DNA from: Micromonospora antibiotica | Lineage (GTDB): Bacteria > Actinomycetota > Actinomycetes > Mycobacteriales > Micromonosporaceae | Assembly: GCF_017599305.1 (NCBI RefSeq) | Contig: NZ_JAGFWR010000025.1 | Location: 26,394 to 90,393 of the forward strand | Length of the DNA: 64,000 nt | Direction: 5' to 3' | In this document: piece after piece, positions 17,217 to 25,928 of the stretch | Position numbering within the stretch: the stretch's first letter is position 1 | How the letters are laid out: every line of letters starts with the position of its first letter | The notes under the pieces: generated by a model | Seen by the model: the letters and a program-made list of their open reading frames with translations, nothing else | Database searches by the model: none | Told to the model about the DNA's origin: nothing | Made by a program: the position numbers and the translations under genes

Positions 17217-18550
17217 CGGACCGCCTCCTCGAAGTAGTTGGTGCACAACCGTTGTCGCCGGGCGTCGACGACCATCCAGGCGCCGAACACCAGTTGCCGG
17301 ACGCTGCGTCCCACGTCGGCCCAGCGGTCCCGCCACCGCATCGCGGCCAGCCGCAGCCGCCCCGGGCCGGGGACACCGGCCGGGGTCAGGTACGCCGGGC
17401 CCCGGCTGGGCAGCGACCGGCTGTGCGCGGCCGACGACGCCAGGGCGTACCGGCGCAGCACCTCACGGGTCGCGGCCCGCATCATCACCGGCGCGACCCC
17501 GCGCGCCGGGCAGGCCCGGTTGGCGGTGACCCCGTAGGGGATGAAGCGGGCATCCCGGCGGGCCAGCGTCCGCCACCGGTCCGGGTCGAACCGCTCGTCG
17601 CCGGCCGGCCCGCTGCGCTGGAACGCCAGGTAGTTGAAGAGCAGCACCGACCCGGCGGGCAGGGTCACCCCGGCGGGCAGCGCGATCGGCGCGGAGGTGA
17701 TCCGGTGGGCGACCCCGAAGAGCGGATGCAGCCGCAGGGTCTCGTCGATCACCCGGTCCAGGGTGTCGTCGTCGTCGAGGCCCCGCTGGAGATCCGGATG
17801 GTTGGCCAGCGCCAGCAGCACGTGCGACATCGCCTCGGACATCTGCACCACCGCCGTGGTGCCGAACGCGCCGTGCAGGTACCAGGCCGTCTCCTCGGCG
17901 GTGAACGGCGGCGGCAACGTCACCGGGCAGGTGCCCGCCTCGACCCGCCCGCGCAGGTACCGGGTCAACGGGGCACGCCGGTCCAGGTGCCGCAGGCCGG
18001 TGCACTTCAGCGCGGCGGCCACGTCGGCGGCGTTGGCGACGAACAGCGCCCGGACCTCCCTCGGGCACACCTCCCCGAAGATCAGCTCGTGGTAGACCTC
18101 CGCCCACACCGGCATCATCAGGTCCCGCAGCCGCACGTGGACCCGCCCCGCCGGCAACTCGTCGAGCACCCGCCGGGTGGCGGCGGTCGCGAGGGCGTCG
18201 GCACGCTGCGGGCGCAGGGCGAGCACCCGCCGGGTCACCCCGGCCACCGCCCGGTAACGCTCCCCCGGCTCCAGGTGCTCCTGGTGCATGTGCGGGCCGG
18301 GTGACAGCCAGTACCAGAACAGGTCGGACAGACCGGCGCCCCGGCTGCGCCCGTCCGCCGCCGGATCAGCGTACAGCCGCTCGAAATCCTCCACACCGAC
18401 CAGCGGACCCGGCACCGGGATGCCCTCCCCGCCGTTGACCCGGGCGAAGACCCACTGCCGCAGCCGCACCACCGCCGAGGGCAGCCACCGGGGCAGCGTC
18501 CAACCCACCCCGAGCACGACCACCGCGCCCCACACCACCGGCCCGCTCAC
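17213..18550 (-). CDS. Membrane-anchored cytochrome P450 with atypical heme loop
   Basis: 445 residues. An N-terminal hydrophobic stretch (about 3-22) suggests a membrane anchor, unusual for bacterial P450s. ExxR is present as DETLRLHP, and FQRSGPAGDERFDPDRW is the usual meander region. The heme-ligand loop reads RFIPYGVTANRACPARG: the cysteine and the Arg at -2 are there, but the canonical Phe, the Gly at -4 and the Gly at +2 are not. An extension of about 75 residues follows. The start is GTG 18550, overlapping the hydroxy-acid oxidase stop. It would oxidise an intermediate of the tyrosine-ammonia-lyase branch; redox partners are not encoded nearby. Confidence 0.8.
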   Translation of the reverse strand: MSGPVVWGAVVVLGVGWTLPRWLPSAVVRLRQWVFARVNGGEGIPVPGPLVGVEDFERLYADPAADGRSRGAGLSDLFWYWLSPGPHMHQEHLEPGERYRAVAGVTRRVLALRPQRADALATAATRRVLDELPAGRVHVRLRDLMMPVWAEVYHELIFGEVCPREVRALFVANAADVAAALKCTGLRHLDRRAPLTRYLRGRVEAGTCPVTLPPPFTAEETAWYLHGAFGTTAVVQMSEAMSHVLLALANHPDLQRGLDDDDTLDRVIDETLRLHPLFGVAHRITSAPIALPAGVTLPAGSVLLFNYLAFQRSGPAGDERFDPDRWRTLARRDARFIPYGVTANRACPARGVAPVMMRAATREVLRRYALASSAAHSRSLPSRGPAYLTPAGVPGPGRLRLAAMRWRDRWADVGRSVRQLVFGAWMVVDARRQRLCTNYFEEAVR

Positions 18551-19608
18551 GCCGACGCTCCCGTGGTGACGAGATCGGCGCTGAGATCGCCGGGTCGGGC
18601 GACGCCGACCAGGGCCAACGCCCGGTCCAGGTCGGCGCGCAGCAGGTCGAGCACGTGCCGTACCCCGGCCGCGCCGGCCACCGCCAGCCCCCACAGCACC
18701 GGACGGCCGACCAGCACCGCCGTCGCCCCGAGCGCCAACGCGACAAGCACGTCCGTGCCGCGTCGCAGGCCCCCGTCGACCAGGACCGGCAACCGGCCGT
18801 CAACCGCCGCCACGACGGCCGGCAACGCGTCCAGGGTGGCCGTCACCCCGTCGAGTTGCCGGCCGCCGTGGTTGGAGACCAACACCCCGTCCACCCCGTG
18901 CTCGACGGCCAGCCGGGCGTCCTCGGGGTGCAGCACCCCCTTGAGCAGGATCGGCACGGTGGTGAGCCGGCGCAGCACGGCGACCAGCTCCCAGCCCACC
19001 CGGGCGTTCATCTCGATGTCCCGGACCCGGCCGTTCGCGTCACGCATGTTCTCGCAGACCATGCCGGAGGGCAGGTCCACGAAACCGTGCCGCAGGTCGC
19101 GCTCGCGCCGACCGAACACGGGCGAGTCGACCGTGACGACCAGGGCCCGGCAGCCGGCGGCCACCGCCCGCCGTACCACGGTGGTGGTGAACTCCAGGTC
19201 GGTGTGCGGGTAGAGCTGGAACCACAGCGGCCCGCCAGCCGCCGCGATCTGCTCGACCGGCCGGGTGGCCGCCATGCTGACCACCATGACCGTGCCGGCC
19301 TCGGCGGCGGCGCGGGCGGTCGCCACCTCCCCCTCGGGGTGGGCCAGCCGGTGGAACGCGGTCGGTGCGACCAGCACCGGCATCGACAGCGCACTACCGA
19401 ACAGCGAGATCCGCAGGTCGCGCTCACCGGCACCGCGCAGCACCCGGGGCCGCAGCCAACGCCGGCCGAACGCCGCCTCGTTGGCCCGCAGGGTCCGCTC
19501 GTCGCCGGCCCCGCCCGCGAAGAAATCCCAGTGCACCGGGTCGAGCCGACGCCGGGCGGCGGCGGCCACGTCGGCCAGGTTCAACCCCACCTCGTCGGCG
19601 GCCGGCAC
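18547..19608 (-). CDS. FMN-dependent alpha-hydroxy-acid dehydrogenase/oxidase
   Basis: 353-residue TIM-barrel flavoprotein of the lactate/glycolate/mandelate oxidase family. The signature SNHGGRQLDG contains the catalytic His and Arg; LLKGVLHPEDA supplies the FMN-binding Lys; DGGLRRGTDVLVALALGA binds the phosphate. It oxidises a 2-hydroxy acid to the 2-oxo acid. In aromatic pathways such enzymes act on (hydroxy)mandelate, but no hydroxymandelate synthase is visible here. The GTG start at 19608 sits two bases after the stop of the upstream flavoprotein. It belongs to the operon 21181 to 15951. Confidence 0.88.
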   Translation of the reverse strand: MPAADEVGLNLADVAAAARRRLDPVHWDFFAGGAGDERTLRANEAAFGRRWLRPRVLRGAGERDLRISLFGSALSMPVLVAPTAFHRLAHPEGEVATARAAAEAGTVMVVSMAATRPVEQIAAAGGPLWFQLYPHTDLEFTTTVVRRAVAAGCRALVVTVDSPVFGRRERDLRHGFVDLPSGMVCENMRDANGRVRDIEMNARVGWELVAVLRRLTTVPILLKGVLHPEDARLAVEHGVDGVLVSNHGGRQLDGVTATLDALPAVVAAVDGRLPVLVDGGLRRGTDVLVALALGATAVLVGRPVLWGLAVAGAAGVRHVLDLLRADLDRALALVGVARPGDLSADLVTTGASA

Positions 19609-19609
19609 G

Positions 19610-21181
19610 TCAGTCCCCGGCCCTGCGCAGGCAACGGTCGACGAACGCGGCCAACGGTGTCACGTGCACCTGCGGCCGGTCCCACCGGTTCTCCAGGTTC
19701 TCCGCCAGGTGGTGGGTCGCGACGACCTGCCCCGCCCGGTGGTGGCGCACCACCGGATGCAGGTACGCCGCGTCGTGGGCCTGACCGACGACATCCTGGG
19801 CCACCCGTTTCACCGTCACGTCGAACGGGTCCACCTGGTCGTGCTCCGGGCCGTACTCCAGGGTGACCACGAAAGCGTCGGAGTAGTCGTGGTCGGCGGT
19901 GCGCAGACCGGCCTCGGCGAAGTACGCCACCGGCACCTCCTCGTGGTAACGCGCGTCGGCGTCGGCGACGGTGACCACGTCGGCGAGGACGTCGAACTGC
20001 TGCCACAGCGCGGAGGTGCGGTTGACCCGGGCGATGATCGCGTCGGTGATCGCCGCACCGGTGGCGTCCAGCTTCTCCGCCGGCCACGGCGCGTCCACGT
20101 ACCGCCGTTCGAGGATCTTGTGCAGGGCCCGTACGGCGTAGCGGAAACCGTGGATGAAACCGTTTGTGGAACGCTTGAAGTCCCGTTCCTGGGTGATGGT
20201 GCCGGCGAAGTACAGGCCGGGGACGTTGACCGACTCCCACGCCGGGGTCTGCGCCGGGAAACGGTCCCGGATCGCCAGCTCCGGCCGGCAGGACTCGTCG
20301 AAGATCGACGCGTCGAACGCGAACCCGGTGCAGGCGAGCACCCGGTCGTAGCGCAGTTCCTTGGTGACCTCGTCGGCCCGGGAGAACGCGAACGTCACCA
20401 GGTAGCCGTCGGCGTCGCGGGTGATCTGCCGGACGGTGCCGTCCAGGATCGCGTTGGCCGACTTGAGCTGGTAGGTGTCGAGGAAGTTGTTGTTCACCGC
20501 GCGCAGGTGCCCGACGTAGTGGGTGCGCCAGGCCAACCGCACCGAACTCGGGCCGGCCAGGTGGATCAGCGTGGTGGTCTCCATCAGGCTGTCCGCGGTC
20601 TCGAAGGCGGAGTTGCCCTTGCCGATGATCAGCACCTTCTGGTCGAGGTAGTCACGCGGGTCGACGGGCATGTCCGCGTACTGTTCGGCCAGCTCCAGCC
20701 CCGGGATGTCCGGCAGGTACGGCCGGGACACCCCGGTGGCGACGACCACCCGCCGGGCCCGGAACGTCTCCCCGGCGTGCACCTCGAAGACGTCGTCCAC
20801 CTTGGACACCGAGGTCACCCGCCTGCCGTAACGCACCTTGACCCCGGTCTTCGCGGCGAAGTCCGCCAGATAACGGACCATCACGTCGGCGTCCGGGAAG
20901 TACCGCTCGGTGTACGTGGTGAACCGCAGCGCCGGATCGTCGGTGAGCAGCGAGTTCCAGTCCAGCCGCAGGTTGAACTCCGGGTCGTCGGAGCCGGTGT
21001 GCGGCTTGTTGATGGAGATCAGTTGCCGGTGCCGGGGATAGGTGGCGAAGAACGCGCCCGGGATGTCCGCGCCCTCCAGCACCAGGTAGTCGCGCCGGCC
21101 GTCGGCCTCCAGCAGGGCCGCCAGTTGCAGGCCGGCCGGCCCGGCCCCGATGATCAGATAGTCAAGCGTCACGACGGCCAT
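19610..21181 (-). CDS. FAD/NAD(P)-dependent oxidoreductase, FOXRED2/flavin-monooxygenase-like (copy 1)
   Basis: 523 residues. IIGAGPAGLQLAALLE near the start binds FAD; LIIGKGNSAFETAD near residue 180 binds NAD(P)H; the centre carries RHRQLISINK and FKRSTNGFIHGFRYAVRALH, features I associate with FOXRED2-like flavoproteins, relatives of group B monooxygenases. It probably oxygenates or oxidises an amine or aromatic intermediate. A paralogue, about 60% identical by eye, is divergently encoded at 22743. The ATG at 21181 overlaps the ammonia-lyase gene by 20 bases; a GTG at 21172 would give the same start as the paralogue (MTLDYL). The reaction is unknown. Confidence 0.75.
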   Translation of the reverse strand: MAVVTLDYLIIGAGPAGLQLAALLEADGRRDYLVLEGADIPGAFFATYPRHRQLISINKPHTGSDDPEFNLRLDWNSLLTDDPALRFTTYTERYFPDADVMVRYLADFAAKTGVKVRYGRRVTSVSKVDDVFEVHAGETFRARRVVVATGVSRPYLPDIPGLELAEQYADMPVDPRDYLDQKVLIIGKGNSAFETADSLMETTTLIHLAGPSSVRLAWRTHYVGHLRAVNNNFLDTYQLKSANAILDGTVRQITRDADGYLVTFAFSRADEVTKELRYDRVLACTGFAFDASIFDESCRPELAIRDRFPAQTPAWESVNVPGLYFAGTITQERDFKRSTNGFIHGFRYAVRALHKILERRYVDAPWPAEKLDATGAAITDAIIARVNRTSALWQQFDVLADVVTVADADARYHEEVPVAYFAEAGLRTADHDYSDAFVVTLEYGPEHDQVDPFDVTVKRVAQDVVGQAHDAAYLHPVVRHHRAGQVVATHHLAENLENRWDRPQVHVTPLAAFVDRCLRRAGD

Positions 21182-22679
21182 CCAGGGTGAGAGGGGTCAA
21201 CGGAAGTTCGAGCGTGTCCATGACGTCGGCGGCCCGCCGCACGTCACCGTCGAGCGGCCGGTCCGGATCCACCGGGGGGATCGCCTCCACCAACGCCGCG
21301 AGCGCTTCGCCGCAGCCCGGCGCGGTGGGCGTCCGGGCACCCACGTACGCGGCCTGCCGCAGCCCCAACGCGAGCGACCCGACGATCAGCCGGAGCAGCC
21401 CGGCCTGGTCCCAGACCCGCAGGGCGGCCTGGGTGCCGAGCGGGATGACGTCCTGGTTGTGCAGGTTCGTCGGCAGGCTCTGCATGCTCGCCGGCATGGC
21501 GTCCCGGCGGATCTCGGCGATCAGCGCGGTCGAGGCCAACTGCACCCCCTGGAGCCCGTGCTGCTGCCCCGGGCCGGCGGCCAGCATCGGCGGCAGGCCA
21601 CCGTTGCGGTGCGGGTCGACGAGCAGGTCGAGTTGCCGCTCGGCGAGGTTGCCGACCTGCGCCACCACCATCGACAGCAGGTCGGCGGCGAACGCGGCCG
21701 GCTGGCCGAAGAAGTTGCCGCCGTGCACCACGAGATCGTCGTCGGGAAAGAACAGCGGGTTGTCGCTGACGCTGCCCAGGTCGGCGGTGACCACGGCATC
21801 GACGTGGCGCAGCGCGTCCTCGGCCGCGCCGAGCAGCTGCGGCGCACACCGGATGCTGTACGGCTCCTGCAACGGGCGCTTGCCCGACGGGACCAGCCCG
21901 TCGCTGACCCGCCGCATCCGCACGCCCACGTCGATCGCGCCCGGATGGCCGTACGCGCGCAGCAGCCGGGCGTCGAGGAACTGCGGATCGGCACCGAGCA
22001 GATCGGCCAGCAGGCAGGTGAGCACCTGCACCGCCCGGTGCGCTGCCCGCACGGCGGACAACGCCAACGCCGTCGCCGCAGTGGTCAGCGAGGTGCCGTT
22101 GACCAGGGCGAGCGCGTCCCGACCGTCCAGCGGCAACGGCTCCAGACCCGCCCGTCGCAACGCCTGCGCCGCCGGCAGGCGTACCCCGTCGAGGTAGGCG
22201 TGGCCGCGACCGCGCAGCGCCTGGGCCACCGCCCCCAACGGGATCAGGTCACCACTCGCGCCGACCGAACCCCACCGCGGCACCGCCGGCACGAAGGTGG
22301 TGCCGAGCATCGCCGCCAACGCGTCGACCACGTGCGGGGACACCCCCGACGCGCCCTGGGCCAGCGACCAGGCCCGCACCAGCACCGTCGCCCGGACGAT
22401 CGCGGGGGCGAGGTCGGGGCCGTGGCCCGCGCCGAGGTGGGCGAGGGTGTTGTCGGCCTGGTCGCGCAGGTCGGCCCGGCCGGCGTACCCGACGAGGGCG
22501 CCGAAACCGGTGGTGCTGCCGTACACCGCGCGGTCCTCACCGAGCACCTCGGACAGGAAGATGCGGGTGTGCGTGACCCGGTCGCGGACCTGCGGCCCGA
22601 CCACGACCCGGACCGGGTCCCGGGCGGCGCTCAGGTCGGCGATCCGCAGCGGGGCCGCGAGATCTACCTCTGTCGTCAT
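21162..22679 (-). CDS. Aromatic amino-acid ammonia-lyase (MIO family), tyrosine-ammonia-lyase-like
   Basis: 505 residues. The Ala-Ser-Gly triad at 141-143 (GSVGASGDLIPL) cyclises to the MIO electrophile; Y53 in YGSTTGFG is the catalytic base. The selectivity pair is His81-Leu82 followed by GAGHGP, the arrangement of tyrosine ammonia-lyases, whereas phenylalanine enzymes usually have Phe and histidine enzymes Ser-His. AQGASG follows at 108. The expected product is p-coumarate plus ammonia, or beta-tyrosine if it is an aminomutase. ATG 22679 is used; longer frames cross a divergent promoter. It heads the operon that includes a flavoprotein, hydroxy-acid oxidase, P450 and antiporter. Confidence 0.87.
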   Translation of the reverse strand: MTTEVDLAAPLRIADLSAARDPVRVVVGPQVRDRVTHTRIFLSEVLGEDRAVYGSTTGFGALVGYAGRADLRDQADNTLAHLGAGHGPDLAPAIVRATVLVRAWSLAQGASGVSPHVVDALAAMLGTTFVPAVPRWGSVGASGDLIPLGAVAQALRGRGHAYLDGVRLPAAQALRRAGLEPLPLDGRDALALVNGTSLTTAATALALSAVRAAHRAVQVLTCLLADLLGADPQFLDARLLRAYGHPGAIDVGVRMRRVSDGLVPSGKRPLQEPYSIRCAPQLLGAAEDALRHVDAVVTADLGSVSDNPLFFPDDDLVVHGGNFFGQPAAFAADLLSMVVAQVGNLAERQLDLLVDPHRNGGLPPMLAAGPGQQHGLQGVQLASTALIAEIRRDAMPASMQSLPTNLHNQDVIPLGTQAALRVWDQAGLLRLIVGSLALGLRQAAYVGARTPTAPGCGEALAALVEAIPPVDPDRPLDGDVRRAADVMDTLELPLTPLTLDGRRDA

Positions 22680-22742
22680 GCGACGGGACCCTAGAGACGA
22701 AATCTCAGAACGCTTTGAAATCGGGCCGATACGGTGCGCCGC
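22680..22742. promoter_or_regulatory. Divergent control region between ammonia-lyase and flavoprotein genes
   Basis: Only 63 bases separate the two starts. It contains GAGA-CGAAA-TCTC (a short inverted repeat at about 22694-22706) and an AT-richer core (GCTTTGAAATC). TACGGT at 22730-22735 could be a -10 box of a nearly leaderless flavoprotein transcript. Both operons are therefore likely to be controlled together. Confidence 0.4.
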
Positions 22743-24287
22743 ATGACGCTCGACTACCTGATCATCGGAGCCGGGCCGGCCGGGCTCCAACTCGCCGCCC
22801 TGCTGGAGCGCGACGGCCGCGACCATCTGGTGTTGGAGGCCGGGCCGGCGCCGGGCACGTTCTTCGGCCGCTACCCGCGGCACCGCCAGTTGATCTCCAT
22901 CAACAAGGTCTGGACCGGTTCCGACGATCCGGAGTTCAACCTGCGCTCCGACTGGAACTCGCTGCTCACCGACGACCCGTCGCTGCTGTTCCGCAACTTC
23001 AGCCGGCGCTACTTCCCCGACGCCGACGACATGGTACGCTACCTGGCCGCCTTCGCGCAGGGGCTACGGGTCCGGTACGACACCCGGGTCACCCGGATCG
23101 CCCGCGACGGCGACCTGTTCACCGTTCAGACCGACGCCGACACCCTGACCGCCCGCCGGGTCGTCGTCGCCACCGGCGTCTCGAAGCTCTACGTCCCGCC
23201 GATCGACGGCGTCGAACTCGCCGAACGCTACGACACCGTCAGCGTCGACCCGGACGACTTCACCAACCAGCGGGTCCTGATCATCGGCAAGGGCAACTCG
23301 GCCTTCGAGACCGCCGACGCCCTGGTCGAGACCGCCGCCGTCATCCACGTCGCCGGCCCGCACTCGATCCGGCTGGCCTGGCAGACGCACTACGTCGGGC
23401 ACCTGCGCGCGGTGAACAACAACTTCCTCGACACCTACCAGCTCAAGTCGCAGAACGCGGTCCTGGACGGCACCGTCGAGCGGATCGCCCGCCGCGACGA
23501 CGGCGGCTACCGCATCGACTTCCGGTACGCCCGCACCCGCGAGTCGATCCGGCAACTCGACTACGACCGGGTCATCCTGTGCACCGGCTTCCGCTTCGAC
23601 GCCAGCATCTTCGACCCGTCGGCGCGACCCCGGCTGGCCATCAACGACCGCTTCCCCGAGCAGACCTCCGGCTTCGAGTCGGTGAACGTGCCCGGTCTGT
23701 ACTTCGCCGGCACCCTCACCCAGCAGCGCGACTTCAAGCGCTCCACCAACGGCTTCATCCACGGCTTCCGGTACGGCGTACGCGCCCTGCACCGGATGCT
23801 CGCCGCCCGGCACCACGGCACGCCGTGGCCGGCCACCACCCTGGACGCCACCCCGGAAGCGATCACCGACGCGATCATCGCCCGGATCAACCGCACCTCC
23901 GCGCTGTGGCAGCAGTTCACCGTCCTCGGCGACGTCGTCGTCATCGCCGACGGCGTCGCGCGCTACCACGAGGAGGTGCCGGTGGCCCACCTGCACGACG
24001 GTGGCCTGGGGGCCGAGCCGTTCGCCGTGGTCACCACCCTGGAGTACGGCCCGGACCACGACCAGGTCGACCCGTTCGACATCACCGTCCCCCGGATCGC
24101 CGAGAACGACGCCGAACGCGCCCACGACGCCAGCTACCTGCACCCCGTCGTCCGGGTGCACCGGGGCGGGCAGCTCGTCGCCACCCACCATCTCGCCGAG
24201 AACCTGGAGAACAACTGGGACCTGCCCGGCGTGCACCAGCAGCCCCTGGCGCTGTTCCTCAAGGGCGTCCTTTCCGATGCCGGCTGA
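22743..24287 (+). CDS. FAD/NAD(P)-dependent oxidoreductase, FOXRED2/flavin-monooxygenase-like (copy 2)
   Basis: 514 residues, paralogue of the protein at 19610-21181 along its whole length. It has the FAD motif IIGAGPAGLQLAALLE, RHRQLISINK, the NAD(P) motif LIIGKGNSAFETAD, THYVGHLRAVNNNFLDTYQLKS (shared by both copies) and FKRSTNGFIHGFRYGVRALH. Two related flavoproteins around an ammonia-lyase could act on successive positions or form a heterocomplex. The ATG at 22743 was chosen; a GTG three codons earlier is possible. Its stop at 24287 lies inside the next gene, which starts at 24277, so the ligase is translationally coupled. Confidence 0.75.
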   Translation: MTLDYLIIGAGPAGLQLAALLERDGRDHLVLEAGPAPGTFFGRYPRHRQLISINKVWTGSDDPEFNLRSDWNSLLTDDPSLLFRNFSRRYFPDADDMVRYLAAFAQGLRVRYDTRVTRIARDGDLFTVQTDADTLTARRVVVATGVSKLYVPPIDGVELAERYDTVSVDPDDFTNQRVLIIGKGNSAFETADALVETAAVIHVAGPHSIRLAWQTHYVGHLRAVNNNFLDTYQLKSQNAVLDGTVERIARRDDGGYRIDFRYARTRESIRQLDYDRVILCTGFRFDASIFDPSARPRLAINDRFPEQTSGFESVNVPGLYFAGTLTQQRDFKRSTNGFIHGFRYGVRALHRMLAARHHGTPWPATTLDATPEAITDAIIARINRTSALWQQFTVLGDVVVIADGVARYHEEVPVAHLHDGGLGAEPFAVVTTLEYGPDHDQVDPFDITVPRIAENDAERAHDASYLHPVVRVHRGGQLVATHHLAENLENNWDLPGVHQQPLALFLKGVLSDAG

Positions 24288-25920
24288 GCACCACCACGAC
24301 GACCGTCGCGCGGCGGAACACCAGCACGCCGACCACCGCGCGGCTGAGCACCACGACGACTACCGTCGCGCGGCGGAGCACGACCACGCCGACCGCCGCG
24401 CGACGGGGCCCGGCCACCACGGCGGGCACGACCGGGCCGGTCGCGGGTCGGCGGACCGCGACCGGGCCGGTTCCGGCCCGGTCGCCGCCGGTGGTGAGCG
24501 GTGGCCGCAGCCCATGCTGCGGTTGCTCACCACCGGTGGCGACCGGCCGGTCTTCGAAGACGGCGACCGGATCGTCGGCGCGGCCGAGCTGGCGGACCTG
24601 GTCCGGCGGACCGCCAGCGGGCTGCGCGCCGCCGGCATCGGGCCGGGTCGGGCGGTGGCGTTGCGGATCGGGGTCACCCCGGAGGCGCTCGCCGGTGTCC
24701 TCGCCGCGTTCACCGTCGGCGCCCGGGTCTCCGGCATCCGGCCCGAGCTGACGCCGGCACAACTCGACCGGCTGCTCGCCAGCGACGACGCGCTGCTCGT
24801 CGACGACACCCGGCTCGCCGCGCTGGCGCGGACCCCCGACGACGGCAGCCCGCTGGTCGCCGCCGGCCGGCCCGCCGACATCGCCCGGATCACCTGGACC
24901 AGCGGCAGCACCGGCAACCCCAAGGGCTGCGCCCAGACGTACGCGGCGATGGGCGCGGCCTGGGCGGCGTACCCCGAACGGTGGCCGGCGGCGATCGCCG
25001 ACCTCGCGCCCCGGCTGGGCCGCTACCTGGTCTTCGGTTCACTGAGCAGCCAGGTGATGCTGGAGTACGGCATCCTCACCCTCGCCGCCGGGGGCACCCT
25101 GGTCGCCGCCCGCCCGCCGGGCTTCCCCGGCATGATCACCCGGCACCGGGCCACCGCGAGCGTGATCACCGTCGGCAAGCTGCACCAGCTCGTCCGCGAC
25201 CAGCGCACCGACCCGGTCGACCTGAGCAGCCTGCGGGCGCTCGTGGTGTCCGGTTCGCCGCTCACCGCGTCCCGGCTCGCCGAGGCGCTCGACGTGCTCG
25301 GGCCGGTGGTCTTCCACGGCTACGGGCAGACCGAGACCGGCATGATCGCGATGGTCACCCCGACCGAGCTGCTGGCCGACCCGGGCCGGCTCGCCTCGGT
25401 CGGGCGCGCGCCCGACGTGGTCGACCTGTCCATCCGCGACGCCACCGGCCGACCGGCCGCCGAGGGTGAACTCTTCGTCCGGACCCCGGCGCAGGCCAGC
25501 GCCTACTGGGCGGACCCGGTCGAGACCGCCGAGGTGTTCACCGACGGGTGGGTGCGCACCCGCGACCTGGCCCGGTTGGACGCCGACGGCTACCTGCACC
25601 TGTCCGGCCGGGTCCGGGACGTCATCATCGTCAACGCCAACCTGGTGTACGCCGGCCCGATCGAACGGGTGCTCGCCGCCGACCCCGCCGTCGCCGAGGC
25701 GTACGTGGTCAGCCGTCCCGACGACGTCACCGGCGAGGCGGTGCACGCGTACGTGGTGCCGGCCACCGGGTGCCCGTTGGACGTCGGCCGGCTACGCGAC
25801 CGGGTCGCGGCGACCCTGGGCGGAGCCGCCGTCCCGACGACGGTCGAGGTGATCGACCGGGTCCCGGTGGGGCCGAGTGGCAAGCCGGACAAGCGCGCGT
25901 TGGGCGTGGGCACCGGCTGA
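24277..25920 (+). CDS. ANL-superfamily acyl-adenylating ligase with His/Asp-rich repeat N-terminus
   Basis: 547 residues. The adenylation core (about 75-545) has TSGSTGNPKG (P-loop), HGYGQTETG, the GWVRTRDL aspartate region and the C-terminal lysine in PSGKPDKRAL. It activates a carboxylate as AMP ester, then usually CoA thioester. Next to a tyrosine-ammonia-lyase-like gene, p-coumarate is a reasonable substrate guess. Residues 3-42 are four 10-residue repeats of the type AEHHHDDRRA, encoded by a 30-bp tandem repeat, which is unusual for the family and may bind metal. Alternatively translation starts later, near ATG 24513, but the frame is open and coupled to the preceding gene. Confidence 0.82.
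   Translation: MPAEHHHDDRRAAEHQHADHRAAEHHDDYRRAAEHDHADRRATGPGHHGGHDRAGRGSADRDRAGSGPVAAGGERWPQPMLRLLTTGGDRPVFEDGDRIVGAAELADLVRRTASGLRAAGIGPGRAVALRIGVTPEALAGVLAAFTVGARVSGIRPELTPAQLDRLLASDDALLVDDTRLAALARTPDDGSPLVAAGRPADIARITWTSGSTGNPKGCAQTYAAMGAAWAAYPERWPAAIADLAPRLGRYLVFGSLSSQVMLEYGILTLAAGGTLVAARPPGFPGMITRHRATASVITVGKLHQLVRDQRTDPVDLSSLRALVVSGSPLTASRLAEALDVLGPVVFHGYGQTETGMIAMVTPTELLADPGRLASVGRAPDVVDLSIRDATGRPAAEGELFVRTPAQASAYWADPVETAEVFTDGWVRTRDLARLDADGYLHLSGRVRDVIIVNANLVYAGPIERVLAADPAVAEAYVVSRPDDVTGEAVHAYVVPATGCPLDVGRLRDRVAATLGGAAVPTTVEVIDRVPVGPSGKPDKRALGVGTG
24283..24402 (+). repeat. Four 30-bp tandem repeats within the ligase gene
   Basis: Units at 24283, 24313, 24343 and 24373 encode AEHHHDDRRA, AEHQHADHRA, AEHHDDYRRA and AEHDHADRRA. 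Units 1 and 3 resemble each other, as do 2 and 4, so a 60-bp block was duplicated. The unit keeps the reading frame and alternating His/Asp composition, which argues for selection on the protein. Confidence 0.8.
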
Positions 25921-25928
25921 GCCGTCGA

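Noticed and set aside
21162..22679. Histidine ammonia-lyase (hutH)
   Set aside because: The selectivity pair is His-Leu, not Ser-His, and no histidine-utilisation genes are near.
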